Numbered from the stretch's first letter, positions 1-11,309 are shown. The stretch: 64,000 nucleotides of DNA from Nematostella vectensis (GCF_932526225.1 NC_064036.1:18994953-19058952), one strand, 5' to 3'. The notes: generated by a model not told the origin, from the sequence alone. Program-made: numbers and translations.

Positions 1-130
1 TCGTTGTCATCCTCATCACAACCTTTTCGTCATTATTATAAACACATCAACACCGTCATAGTCACCATCATCATCACCATCATCGTCATTGTCGTTGTCA
101 TCATTATCATTGGCAAACATCACTGAAAAG
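1..130. repeat. Trinucleotide-rich simple repeat
   Basis: The first 130 bases are a degenerate run of TCATCG, TCATCA and TCGTTG triplets. A minus-strand open frame rich in Asp and Asn crosses it, but this is only the translation of the triplet repeat. No gene is supported here. Confidence 0.75.
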
Positions 131-497
131 CATTTAGACAATATCGGTTTTTGTTCAAGAACTTTTATTAATGCTGTATAAACTAGGAGTAGAGTAAAAA
201 TTGGATATCCCACCACCATCCCTACCCTCTTTCGCTAAATTATGGAAAAGGGATTACATGAAAAAATGCGCTGTACACCAAAGGGACCATCATCGTATTG
301 GCTCAAGGCCGAAAAACATTTCAAGCTTAGGAAGAGTCGAGAAAAAGAGCCAAATTCATGAAAACACTGACACATAATTGGGGGAACCTCCGGCTGATTC
401 CGTTGAGCGACTCTGATTTTGATTTTGTAGAGAGAAAGGACAGATTGATACGCCTATGATTGTATACTTTGGGTCTCTGTATGCTCTCATTCAGATA

Positions 498-962
498 TAC
501 TAGTTTACTAATGGCCCATGCTAGTTTTCTAATGTTCGATGTCCCATGCTTTACTAATGATCTATGCTAGTTTACTAACGGTCGATGTCCCATGCTTTAC
601 TAATGATCTATGCTAGTTTACTAATGATCTATGCTAGTTTACTAATGATCTATGCTAGTTTACTAATGATCTATGCTAGTTTTCTAATGTTCGATGTCCC
701 ATGCTTTACTAATGATCTATGCTAGTTTACTAATGGTCGATGCTAGTTTACTAATGATCTATGCTAGTTTACTAATGATCTATGCTAGTTTACTAACGGT
801 CGATGTCCCATGCTTTACTAATGGTCGATGCTAATTTACTAATGAGCTATGCTAGTTTACTAATGGTCCATGCTAGTTTGCTATTGGTCTATGCTTCCTT
901 GCTGATGGTCTATGCTAGCGTACTAATGGTCTATGCTTCTTTGCTAGTGGTCTATGCTAGTT
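498..962. repeat. 21-bp minisatellite downstream of the long neuropeptide gene
   Basis: About 22 imperfect copies of a 21-bp unit (TTTACTAATGATCTATGCTAG and variants with GGTCGATG or GGTCCATG). Because 21 is a multiple of three, a short plus-strand frame stays open; it is not considered a gene. The array lies beyond the stop codon of the long neuropeptide gene. Confidence 0.9.
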
Positions 963-1179
963 CTACCCGTCTCCAGTCAATCCGGTGATAACAGCAGCAT
1001 GAGTGACGCTAATTCCATGTGACTGCTTTGAAGTGCGGGAACGGATGGAATGGTGGTGGCGAATAGATGGGGTGATAGCGGGGTTCAATGGTGATGGCTC
1101 ATTTAGATTTTTTTCCTGGGCGTGCTTTGGTTTGGAGTTCTTGTCTTGGGTTCGGTACTTCCTCTTATTGCCGATTGAA

Positions 1180-1415
1180 CTTCTGTTACAAGTGACTTCA
1201 CTCTTAACCACACCACCCCCCCCCCCCTCTCCCCCTTTTTAGCGTACGGTTCTGTTACAAGTGACTTCACTCTTAACCCCACCACCCCCCCCCCCCCCTC
1301 TCCCCCTTTTTAGTGTACGGTTCTGTTACAAGTGACTTCACTCTTAACCCCACCACCCCCCCCCCCCTCCTCTCTCCCCCTTTTTAGTGTACGGTTCTGT
1401 TACAAGTGACTTCAC
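1180..1415. repeat. Three and a half copies of a ~68-bp unit with poly-C tracts
   Basis: Tandem copies contain CTGTTACAAGTGACTTCACT, a run of 10-14 C, then CCCCTTTTTAG and GTACGG. The copy nearest the terminal neuropeptide exon ends about 15 bases from its stop codon, so the unit seems to come from that gene's 3' untranslated flank. Confidence 0.85.
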
Positions 1416-1430
1416 TCTAACCTAAAAATC

Positions 1431-3495
1431 CTACCTGTTCCTTTTGCCAGGCCGAAAGATGTTTCCTACATACTGATAAGACCTTGAAAAAAGAAAATTA
1501 AATAGAATTGAAGTATTTTTATATTAATATTATCTGGTTTATACATCGTATTATCGATTAACCGTATTCAAATGCATGAAAATGAAGATGAAACAATCGG
1601 CTTAATTAATTTGCAATCATTTGCATCGAATACGGCTCGTGGATAATAGCATAGCACAAGATATACAATAGTGGTGTTTGATACAATGATTAGACTTCCG
1701 CCTTCATAACAATTTGCTTGCAATAACAAATTTAAAACCAAAACCGTTTGCTTGCTTGCGTTTAATGCGAACATGATTACAAGATGTACTCACGAGCGCT
1801 TCCCATATCTCAAAAGGGGGGGAATTCGCGGGCCTATAGAGAGAAAACACGAATCAACACGAACAGCTGCATGCAGATCATGATATGTATCTGTCTGTCT
1901 CTCCTTCAAGACCTTCTGTCTGCCCGATTTTCTGTTGTCTAGTGTGTCTGTCAAATATGTTAAAGAATGACCCATTTACTTACCAGAAGAGAAGCTCCTG
2001 TTGGGAGAGACGAAAATTGTTTTTTTTTTTTTTACGGTGACCTTAGCACATGACAGTAAAATAAAACGCTGGATATGCCTAGTGCACACTAGCAACATAA
2101 CGACATGGGCGCGCACTCTTATCTTCGACATAACGACATGGACATAATGACATAAGAGAAAAAACATGTTTTTTTTTTTTCTTTTATGTCATTATGCCCA
2201 TTTCTCTTATGTCATTATGTCCATGTCGTTATGTCGAAGATAAGAGTGCGCGCGCCCATGTTGTATGTCGATATGTCGCTAGTGTGCACTAGGCAATACA
2301 CACAAAGCGACATTAGCGGCCTTGCGTGAGCACACGAAGACTCAATTCAAGGGTGATGAATAGGAGTAAAATAAAGCACAGCCTACGACGTGACTTACTC
2401 CCTTTTGCTGTGTCTGACTGGAATGATGGCCATCGGTGGACCTAATAACGAAAACAAAGTACTCCCCGTGAAATCAGCGTCGATGACGTGTTGCTAGTGG
2501 TTAGTACAGCTTAATCGGTGTGAAGGGAGGTTCGGTGTGAAGGGAGGTTCGGTGTGAAGGGAGGTTCGGTGTGAAGGGAGGTTTGGTGTGAAGGGAGGTT
2601 CGGTGGGAAGGGAGGTTCGGTGTGAAGGGAGGTTCGGTGGGAAGGGAGGTTCGGTGTGAAGGGAGGTTCGGTGGGAAGGGAGGTTCGGTGTGAAGGGAGG
2701 TTCGGTGTGAAGGGAGGTTCGGTGTGAAGGGAGGTTCGGTGTGAAGGGAGGTTCGGTGTGAAGGGAGGTTCGGTGTGAAGGGAGGTTCGGTGTGAAGGGA
2801 GGTTTGGTGTGAAGGGAGGTTCGGTGGGAAGGGAGGTTCGGTGTGAAGGGAGGTTCGGTGGGAAGGGAGGTTCGGTGTGAAGGGAGGTTCGGTGGGAAGG
2901 GAGGTTCGGTGTGAAGGGAGGTTCGGTGTGAAGGGAGGTTCGGTGTGAAGGGAGGTTCGGTGTGAAGGGAGGTTCGGTGGGAAGGGAGGTTCGGTGTGAA
3001 GGGAGGTTCGGTGTGAAGGGAGGTTCGGTGTGAAGGGAGGTTCGGTGTGAAGGGAGGTTCGGTGTGAAGGGAGGTTTGGTGTGAAGGGAGGTTCGGTGTG
3101 AAGGGAGGTTCGGTGGGAAGGGAGGTTCGGTGGGAAGGGAGGTTCGGTGGGAAGGGAGGTTCGGTGTGAAGGGAGGTTCGGTGGGAAGGGAGGTTCGGTG
3201 GGAAGGGAGGTTCGGTGTGAAGGGAGGTTCGGTGGGAAGGGAGGTTCGGTGGGAAGGGAGGTTCGGTGGGAAGGGAGGTTCGGTGTGAAGGGAGGTTCGG
3301 TGTGAAGGGAGGTTCGGTGTGAAGGGAGGTTCGGTGTGAAGGGAGGTTCGGTGTGAAGGGAGGTTCGGTGTGAAGGGAGGTTCGGTGTGAAGGGAGGTTT
3401 AAAGAATGGGAAATAAAGGAGAGGGAGGGAACCGACTTTTCAGAAGGTATACATATAGACATCAAGAGGGTATATATACATATAGACATCAAGAG

Positions 3496-3573
<78 letters not shown>

Positions 3574-6500
3574 TCAAGAGGGTATATATACATATCTTGG
3601 TTTGTAGGAAAAAAACACGCGAACTACCGCTTCATCTCTACAAGCCTATTTCGAGGATCTCCTGATGAGTGGGCAACCACGAAACAGGCTTGTAGAGATG
3701 AAACGGTAGTTCGCGTATTTTTTTCCTACAAACCAAGATATATCCCGCTCTACACCTATGTATTGAGCACTGTTATATGAACGCCTGCACTCACTTTATA
3801 TATATATAAATTAGTTTAATACAGTTCTGTTTCGTGGACCAACCGTAAGGTTGTTTCACTCCTCAGTTAAACCTTTTTACAACTGTAACACTGACGTACG
3901 TCTACGAAATTATGTATGGTTCCGTGAGATGCAAAATTTAACATATAATATGGCCGTTACAAACTGCGCGCGTTATAAGATTGTCAAGCGCGCGCTACAT
4001 TGCCTGTTCTAGAATCGTTAATCCTAAGAATATATTTGCGCCTGTGCCTACATGTCGAGCCAAGCTCGTTTCACCTACTCAGTGTTGCCATATTTGGTTT
4101 AGTTATGATAGGGTGCTTTTCCGTTGCGCACAAACTGCATCTTTTAGTTTTGTTTGAGTATGCCTTTGCTCTAGCTAGCACTTTCCAATCTATGAAATAA
4201 TCCTCTCGCTTCTCTTTGAGTTCCCACACTCATTTGCTAAGCTCCGTATCGTTCTTTGTATTTACATTTCTAAATGACTGCTTATGGTTTCCCAACCTAG
4301 TTTTGAACGTGTTTGCAGTTAAGCCTATGGCCTCTTTTCTCTGTATTTCGCTTGGTTGGCGTTCGCGAGGAAAAGAGACCTCTGCCATGGGTCGCAAGTT
4401 CGTTTGATCAAACCGCCGTCCACGATCGTGGACGGGAGATCCAAAGCGCATGCTCCGTTCATTAATTACTGGCAACTATTTGAGCCCACAATGACTAGCG
4501 CATGCGTGAAGCGTATATCCGCTGCGGGATAATAAGCCCGCATTTTAAACGGCGTCCTCCGTAGAAATATCACGCGACGAATTATAAAAGAAGCCATTCA
4601 ATGCCTTATCTTCATTCAGAATTTTCTCTCTTTTGACTAGCGAGTCAATCTTCCGTTTACAGCTTTTGCATATTTTTCTGAAATTAGCTGATCTAAGTTT
4701 ACCAAAAAGTTTTGTAACATTTTCTTCGAGTCCAACTGTGCGATTATTACATTGAAGAAACTCGTCTGCTCAGATGTCTTGAAATTTATCCCATAAACAA
4801 GACAAAACTCGTCTTTGCTGCGTTTGCTGCTCAACCTTTTAGTGAAGTTTTAGGTGATTGAAATTGAACAGTTGTTTTCTTTTTTCGAAGAGGAGAACTA
4901 ACCGGAGTTTGATTCATAATTTGCGACAAATGCATATTTAGCATATTGACAGCTTTCGCGCGATGGTACGTTTTGGCACGTCAAGCGGTCGCTTAGAAAC
5001 GCTCACGCATGCGCAACGAAAACAGTTTCGACCTCTGGCAGAGGTCTCTTTTCCTCGCGAACGCCAGCCCAGCGAGAAACAGAGACAAGAGGCCTCTGCT
5101 AGCAGGGAAGCTGGGATGAACATTGGCCACAATTATTTAAGGCGTGTTTACGAAGTTCGTCAACCGCAACCGCATGCGCACACGGCACATCAGATTAGTC
5201 TCCATGTACCTACGCATCTCGCATAACAAGTTGACGTGACTTTAGATATTCTTGTTAGATCACATAAAATACCACTATCGCTTCGAGCGTTATAACAGGA
5301 TATTGAGTTTTTCTTTTTACTATACTGTATATTATTCCAACTTGCATGTAGCTAGTAAAATAGACATACAGACATTCCTCATTTATGATTGTAGAAATGT
5401 TATACTTATGCGCATGTGACTTTTTTGGGCTAAAATCCATCGGTGGTAACAGCCTGTCGGCATACGGACGAAGAAAACATGCTCGGGTAATACGATTTTT
5501 TTTATTCTTTGTTTTTGATATTTCATATACATACATTATGATAACTTCTGCATAGTTTTTTTCTCCACCATGGCCTCGCATGCTCGTACATTAAAAGGAA
5601 AAGGTTGAAATTAAAAATAAATTTGTTGTTTAAGTTTTGTATACTGTTAACATGCTGTAGATCGCACCTATACACGGTGGGAGGGGATAACTTTCTATCT
5701 GTCCACCGCCATTAATGGTTCCTGAAGAGGAAGAAAGACAATAATCATTCACGTATAAGCAACATATAAAATGTACTGAGTTTTAAAATCGAATAAGAAG
5801 AAAACTCTATTATTTAGAGAAATATTGTGGCAAAGGTTATAAATTGCTTAATGAGCATTCCAAGGGATAGGTCATTTTTATCGGATCGGGGGGGGGGGGG
5901 GGGGGGGAGGGGGAGAAAGGCTGCTAAGTTGAATTTTTTTTCTGGTTAAAAAAACTTCGACCCTCCCTTCAATCTAAAGCACAAAAATGGTGACCCTACC
6001 CCAAAAAGGCGACCAAAATTTAGGCCCTCCCACAGAACAAAAAAAAGCGTATTGGATTATTTATTAAAATTAAACTCGTGTTGTGAGATGATCTACGACC
6101 GGCACGTTTGTCTAGGATCACCAGAAAATTATATAACCGTATGAGTGCAGAGCCTACAAATGTAATAAACACTCACAATTGCAATAATTCGTAATCTGTG
6201 CAGTACAAAAAAAAGAAAGGGGATTGGGCACTTTGCCAAAAGAAAAAAATATATATATAATTCTGTAACCGGAATATAGCCTGAATGTCACTGTGTCAAA
6301 TTCACATTGTGGGTAGACAGATCCCCCCCCCTCCCCCGCCAAGCCAGGAGAAGTGTTGTTTGGAGCCCATTTTCCAGAGAAAAATGTTAATTATTGGTAA
6401 ACCTTAAATGGAAAATAGCATCATTAGCTCCTTCCTAACTGAAAGTTATTTACATATCTTTTCAACAACAATCTGAAATGTGAGTAGGGGCGGGTGGGGG

Positions 6501-9500
6501 GGGGGGGGGGCTTTTGACGTAAATTGAAATTCGCATATTCAGTAGTAATGGAAGTGAATAAAAACGAAACTGCCAAAGATAACAACAATTAGAACCCATG
6601 CTTTAGGGGTTCTTCAACTTTATCTAAAAGCTAGACCAAGATTCAAGGAGTCCATATTTAAAGAGCTGAACAGATAAACTGCAAGTATGATCACGCGGCT
6701 CGTTTCCGTCCACGCCGCCAGTGCGACTGCCAGAGCGAGTAGCACCTGCCTGGTTTCTTACCTACTTCTCTTGCCGGGTCTAGGGTCGAGATACTGGCGA
6801 GTGTCTTACCTACTTCTCTTGCCGGGTTTAGGGTCGAGATACTGGCGAGTGTCTTACCTACTTCTCTTGCCGGGTTTAGGGTCGAGATACTGGCGAGTGT
6901 CTTACCTACTTCTCTTGCCGGGTCTAGGTTCGAGATACTGGCGAGTGTCTTACCTACTTCTCTTGCCGGGTTTAGGGTCGAGATACTGGCGAGTGTCTTA
7001 CCTACTTCTCTTGCCGGGTCTAGGGTCGAGATACTGGCGAGTGTCTTACCTACTTCTCTTGCCGGGTCTAGGGTCGAGATACTGGCGAGTTTCTGAACAG
7101 AGACAAAAGAAAGATTCCGATTAGTCACTACTTCAGATCTAATTGGCCCTTATTCGTGACATCTTATTCAGAATGTTTCTTTATTTATCGGTTTACGAAC
7201 GTTCGAGAACGCACATTCTGTCATTATTTTTTATATTTCTTATCGAATAATAGCAAGGGTACTTATAGATGGGCATTGTTAATTTGTCTGTGCATCTACA
7301 GTATAACAACCAAGGGATATTGGGCAATGCTTAAGAGTACTAGTTTTGCATTTCTTTGTTCAGTTGTTTCATTCATTTTGAGATTCTAAATGTCATCGCA
7401 ATATAAAAGAAACAGTTTACTTTTAGTTTACCTACCTTGTATGTTATCTCTGTAATACCTATAAAAATCAGAATGTTAGTTATTTATCAACTCGCCTGTT
7501 TTCCTGAGAAGTCTAATACAACCATCTTATAATTCATTGTATACACAGAGCTTATTTAACTAGCTAATATCCTATTTAAGAATTCACTCTGCCTAACAAC
7601 ATTCTTCGTGGCTGTCAATACAGCAGCTGCGTGTAACCACCACGAGATCCGATAGCTGTTTTAACCGTAATGTGTATGGAAAGTGGATGGGTACCACTAC
7701 CCACGTTTACATAAAGTAAATAATTGTATTGTATCTTAATGTTGAAAACAGGTAGGATGTTCGTAGTTACAAAGTGCCGCCCGCAACAGCTTGTCAAGAC
7801 GAAGGAGAATAGGAAGTAGAGGTGACGTGTGGGGCAACGAATGATCTACGTTGACATGATAAATCAAATAGAATAAAACAGGGGCCGGTTCCTAGAAAAC
7901 AGAGTAGCGCTAGCCCAGGGATAAAAACTGTTACCTTTATGAGTCAGGATACTGCTCAAATCAGAAGAGTGGTAGGTGTACGTAGCGCTCTCCAGGTATT
8001 CAATCAAAGCGTTAATATGCTTTCTAGGAACCCGGCCCAGATATTCGAAAAAAGTTACTCACCCGCGTTTTCCTGGCCTTACAGGAAGGTAGATTGGGGG
8101 AGGGCCTGAAACAACACAGCATGATTAAGTCACTTTTAGATTAGAGGCTCATAACAAGGCGTGTCCAGGGGGGGTCAAATGGGGTCCGGACCACACCCTG
8201 CCCATTTGCAGAGATGAGAAGCTACGAGGGTATCCACTGAATGAATTGACTAGCCGATTAGTAAGTGATTGAGTTATGACTTTTGTGCGTATTTAGACAG
8301 GAGAAACTTGGATCTGGATGGGTCAGTGATTTATTTGCCTGAACTTAGGGATGGTTTAGAGTGTAAGAAAAATCAATTTTCAAACCATACCGAAGCCTGT
8401 GAATAAGTGCCCCTGCATAAAGAGAAGGCCCATAATGAAAAAGTTATTATAATATTGCCATTCAAATAAATGGTGTAAAGATGAAAAGCAAGGAAATGGC
8501 GGTTGACAAAGGCTTTTTAACCCAGTACACTCTGAATGACTATCTCAACCCAGTACACTCTGAATGACTATCTCAACCCAGTACACTCTAAATGACTATT
8601 TTAACCCAGTACACTCTATATGACTATCTCAACCCAGTACACTCTGAATGACTATATCAACCCAGTACTCTAAGACGTCTCCAAGTGCTGCCAGTTGTAA
8701 ACCAAGTGCACAGCTGCTATTTCTCTCGGTATGACGGCATTGCAGTAAGTAGATCACATGACCAACTCTTACCACCAGCGTTGAAAAGCCTGTTGAAAAA
8801 TCGTTATTATTCGTCATTAGATATGCGCATCTTATCAAGACAGCAGCTGATGATTATTATAGTGGTAACATTCTAGTGGTTCAATAAGATAAAGTTGTGT
8901 GTTATAGCAGGCTTTCTGTATTAAAATAAGGTATAGTCGCGGAGTTTTTTAAGTGATCAACAAATTTGATAGACCTTTGGTATTGATGGTTTCTCTATAC
9001 ATTTGCAATATTTAAAGATATTCTTTAATTTGGCGTGTCTAGTGAAAATATATGGCAATATATATAAAAAGGTAATTACAACGGCCAGCATTGGCCATTT
9101 TCATTCATGAAAAACTTTACTTGAGATGGAAAGAAAAATCAATCAATCAGTACTTACTCCCTTTTGCGTGCGACCCTGAAGGGGTAATGAAGCAGTGTCG
9201 TATCTGGGAAAAGAGGATAGAACTCGTTAAAACAAGTATTGCGCCCTCATTAAGCCCGTAGAAGGCTGGTGCGCTAGTGGCCTGGGGACTAGCCACATGC
9301 ATGAGAGCCAAGCTTACCTTCCAAATCGTCATTAAATCTACAAATAAAAGAAAAAGTAGTTAGTACTATGAAGAAACGGCCGATGTGATTTAGACCACGT
9401 CCCCACGTATCCGTTTTCGTTTGAAAACGCAACCTTTTTGTTACGGATACGGGTATCGTCCACACGTAAACGCGAAAACGATATGACCGAAAACGGAACG

Positions 9501-11309
9501 ATTTGATAACAATATTCAGAGTGGAACAATTTAAAAACGATATCCTATCGGTGCCGTGGGAAGGGATGACAACGGAACAAAGGTACGTGGGCTTTGGGAA
9601 CGAGACTGATTCGTGTCGTTTCTGCGTTTTCGTAGGTCTGGGTCTGCCGCGTGCAGGGGTAGCATGAAAAACGGGACGTTGACCCTTCCCTTGTTCCTTT
9701 GCGCCAGCGCTAAACCTTCCCATTGCTCATTGCGCTCACTAGTATATTTTTTACTTGTTTTTACTCACTTGAGAGGGGCCTGGGTACGAGTCAGGGCACG
9801 AGTCGTATCAAAATGAAAACGCTTCTTGTGGACGCGGATATTTTTGAAAACGGAACAAAAAGGTTGCGTTTTCAAACGAAAACGGATACGTGTAGACAGG
9901 TTCTTAGAAATCAATCAAACACTTACTCCCTCTTGCCGTGTCTGACGGGAATCTTTATCATAGGCGGTCCAGGCTCTAAACAAACAGAGGACGAGTATGA
10001 CAAAGTATTCCATGGGATGTTTTTTCCATACTCTTGAAAAATCTGCTTCGTTCAAATCACTCTTTATTAGGATAGAGTGAGGCATGGGAAGCTTACGATT
10101 GATTGCTAATTCAGGCAATAGGAAATTCAGCTACTAAGAAATCACGTGACATCTTGAGAGGCAAACCGTCGAAATAAACGCACAACGACTGCGCCCTTCA
10201 TGCCAGGGAGTGGCAGAAAATAAAGGATAACATCTTTGAATGAGAATAATCCCTTTTTTGACCAACAAATTTCTGGATAATTCGTAAGTGCTGAATAAGT
10301 TGCTTTTTGTTGTTATTTTGCCGCCGTAGGCCCGTGCGCGCGCGAGGTTTGCCATCCATAAAGTTATGTGATGCCTTAGCGCAAGTCGCCTATAAAGAGA
10401 TAACCAAGTATCAAACGATGCATTATTTCAACCCTCTTCAAAAACTTTTTTGAAATATTTCTTTTTAAAATAAATTCAGGACTTTGACTACATTAGTCAA
10501 ACATGGACTGCCTTGAAAGAGCCCATCCCAACCATCATGCATTGCTGTGGTTGTCATGTTGCCATGGAAACATAAATATTACCGTTTTGGCGGCTATATG
10601 TTATCTCTTGTACACTTCCGATTTTGTTGTAGTAGCGAAATTGCGGTTTTTGCAGATGAGAAGAGCAACATGCAATACATTATCTGCAGGAGTTGCATAA
10701 TTATTCTGTGCATCTTATCTTACCGTCATTTTCTTGTGGTTTTTCGAGATCGCCTGTATGGTGAGAGAAAATGCAAAACTTTTTAAAGGATTAAAGTGCA
10801 CAATACCCACCCTTCAATCCCTGCGCGATCGGGGCAGACTCCCTGTTGTCATGGTTACACTGTCTCTTTTCACCCCTCACCCCTGTGGTTTGTTGGACAA
10901 TATACTGATATAAAAATGGACATTTTCTTTTCCATATTGACGCCAACCGTGCGCATTTCTGACAATTTAAGTTTTCCCTGTTTTTAATTTTTAGCTGTGG
11001 TTGTTTTGCTTGTTTGGATATTTTTTTTTTCAAAATAGAAATAGTAACTTTATGATTATATTTGACCTGTGATAAATTACCGAAAATAGTGATTTCGAAT
11101 TTAACGCTCGACGAATGCTCGTTCGGTATATTTATTGTGCATGTTGTCTTACCAGGGATCAGTTATTCTGTAAATTTCCGCCATGACAAGCAAAGCAGAT
11201 TTGACGATGTGCATGTTGTCTTACCGGGATCAGTTATTCTGTAGCATTCCGCCGTGACAAGCAAGGCAGAGGCCAAGACCAGGCAGGACATTACAGGGGT
11301 GATCTTCAT
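1431..11309 (-). CDS. Multi-peptide neuropeptide precursor (VRHamide/VRPamide/PRPamide/RYamide), alternating micro-exons
   Basis: Secreted precursor cut by prohormone convertases and C-terminally amidated (inferred from signals). Exons in gene order: 11225-11309 (signal peptide, mature start ECYRITDP), 9927-9975, 9318-9337, 9158-9203, 8773-8789, 8063-8105, 7436-7449, 7050-7092, a candidate at 6762-6793, 2399-2441, 1984-1997, 1794-1833, 1431-1482 (stop TAG). Each splice site is GT-AG. Peptide exons enter in phase 1 and leave in phase 2; spacer exons do the reverse. Products visible: PPMIKIPVRH-GKR, LLHYPFRVARKR (no amide Gly), PPPIYLPVRP-GKR, QYLDPRP-GKR, PPMAIIPVRH-SKR (Gly changed to Ser), PRIPPLLRY-GKR, SSYQYVGNIFRP-GKR. 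Spacers are short and often acidic (FNDDLE, LFNAG, DNIQ, SFSS). With the candidate exon the frame closes at 165 aa. N-terminal X-Pro-Pro, acidic processing sites and RPamide ends are typical of cnidarian neuropeptides such as Antho-RPamide. Exon 9 is the weak point: without it the frame breaks. Confidence 0.86.
2073..2294. mobile_element. Foldback element with ~95-bp inverted arms
   Basis: The left arm runs from TGCCTAGTGCACACTAGC to CATAATGACATAAGAGAAA and is mirrored by the right arm, with only a T-rich loop between. The arms carry repeated CGACATAACGACATGG and ATAATGACATAA motifs. It lies in an intron of the long neuropeptide gene between the exons at 2399-2441 and 1984-1997. No coding capacity. 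Confidence 0.85.
2510..3400. repeat. 17-bp minisatellite, about 52 copies
   Basis: Unit GGTTCGGTGTGAAGGGA, with a common one-base variant GGTTCGGTGGGAAGGGA. The two variants are interspersed like a binary code. The unit has no stop in any minus frame, so a 332-codon minus-strand frame (repeating TEPPFTPNLPSHR-like text) crosses it. Its 17-residue period equals three DNA units, so I treat it as an artefact. It is intronic in the long neuropeptide gene. Confidence 0.93.
3494..3570. repeat. (TA)n microsatellite
   Basis: About 36 TA dinucleotides, flanked on both sides by copies of AGACATCAAGAGGGTATATA. Confidence 0.95.
3592..3744. mobile_element. Foldback (MITE-like) element with ~60-bp arms
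   Basis: ATCTTGGTTTGTAGGAAAAA at the left is mirrored by TTTTTTCCTACAAACCAAGAT at the right. The arms continue inward through CGCGAACTACCGCTTCATCT and CTACAAGCCT with few mismatches. The loop is about 30 bases. No open frame. Likely a non-autonomous transposon. Confidence 0.85.
4325..5105. repeat. Pair of inverted ~70-bp repeats 630 bp apart
   Basis: The segment near 4330-4400 (GGCGTTCGCGAGGAAAAGAG flanked by ACCTCTGCCA) reappears inverted near 5031-5105. This may be two SINE/MITE copies or the ends of one element. The DNA between holds no convincing gene. Confidence 0.65.
5106..6680. other. Intronic stretch of the long neuropeptide gene without recognised exons
   Basis: AT-rich sequence with a pure G tract near 5888-5907, another near 6497-6510, and short A/T runs. 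I looked here for the spacer exon needed between 7050 and 2441 and found none with the right phase and splice sites. Confidence 0.6.
6757..7092 (-). repeat. 48-bp tandem repeat built from a neuropeptide exon and its donor, 7 copies
   Basis: Each minus-strand unit is CTCGCCAGTATCTCGACCC followed by TAGACCCGGCAAGAGAAGTAG and the donor GTAAGACA. The first copy is the genuine exon (7050-7092), preceded by a good acceptor (TTTGTCTCTGTTCAG), and encodes QYLDPRP-GKR. The other six carry small changes (YLDPKP, YLEPRP). Each later copy could be a 32-nt exon (CCAG acceptor, GTAAG donor) that enters in phase 2 and leaves in phase 1. In that frame it reads ISTLDPAREV-like text with no stop. Confidence 0.9.
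8516..8665. repeat. 28-bp tandem repeat, about 5 copies
   Basis: Unit AACCCAGTACACTCTGAATG plus ACTATCTC, with one or two changes per copy. It is intronic, just downstream of the 8773-8789 micro-exon in gene orientation. Confidence 0.9.
9395..9897. mobile_element. MITE-like element with long inverted ends
   Basis: The left end (CGTATCCGTTTTCGTTTGAA then AACGCAACCTTTTTGTT) is mirrored at the right (AACAAAAAGGTTGCGTTTTC then AAACGAAAACGGATACG). Weaker inverted similarity extends about 100 bp inward. The flanks show TTA on both sides, which would fit a 3-bp Harbinger-type duplication, but three bases are weak evidence. It lies in the intron between the exons at 9927-9975 and 9318-9337. A related fragment is at 48.7 kb. 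Confidence 0.75.
11140..11282 (-). repeat. Two-copy duplication of the signal-peptide exon's donor junction
   Basis: The end of coding exon 1 and its donor (GAATAACTGATCCCG followed by GTAAGACAAC) occurs again about 70 bp downstream, as AATAACTGATCCCTG followed by GTAAGACAAC. The copies share the flanking GCTTGTCA-GGCGGAA. The second copy (11155-11169) has an acceptor-like TTTACAG and a perfect donor, but if spliced in after exon 1 it would give an immediate TAA. Confidence 0.85.

Noticed and set aside
2494-3492. 332-codon minus-strand open frame
   Set aside because: It is the translation of a 17-bp minisatellite (51-bp protein period) with no start context, domain or codon bias.
6172-6192. 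Possible spacer micro-exon (acceptor TACTGCACAG, donor GTGAGTG)
   Set aside because: Its 19-nt length gives phase 0 at the end, incompatible with the next exon.
6691-7128. Open frames of 145 codons on both strands
   Set aside because: The plus frame is a shadow of the 48-bp repeat. The minus frame is meaningful only as spliced pieces (true exon 7050-7092).
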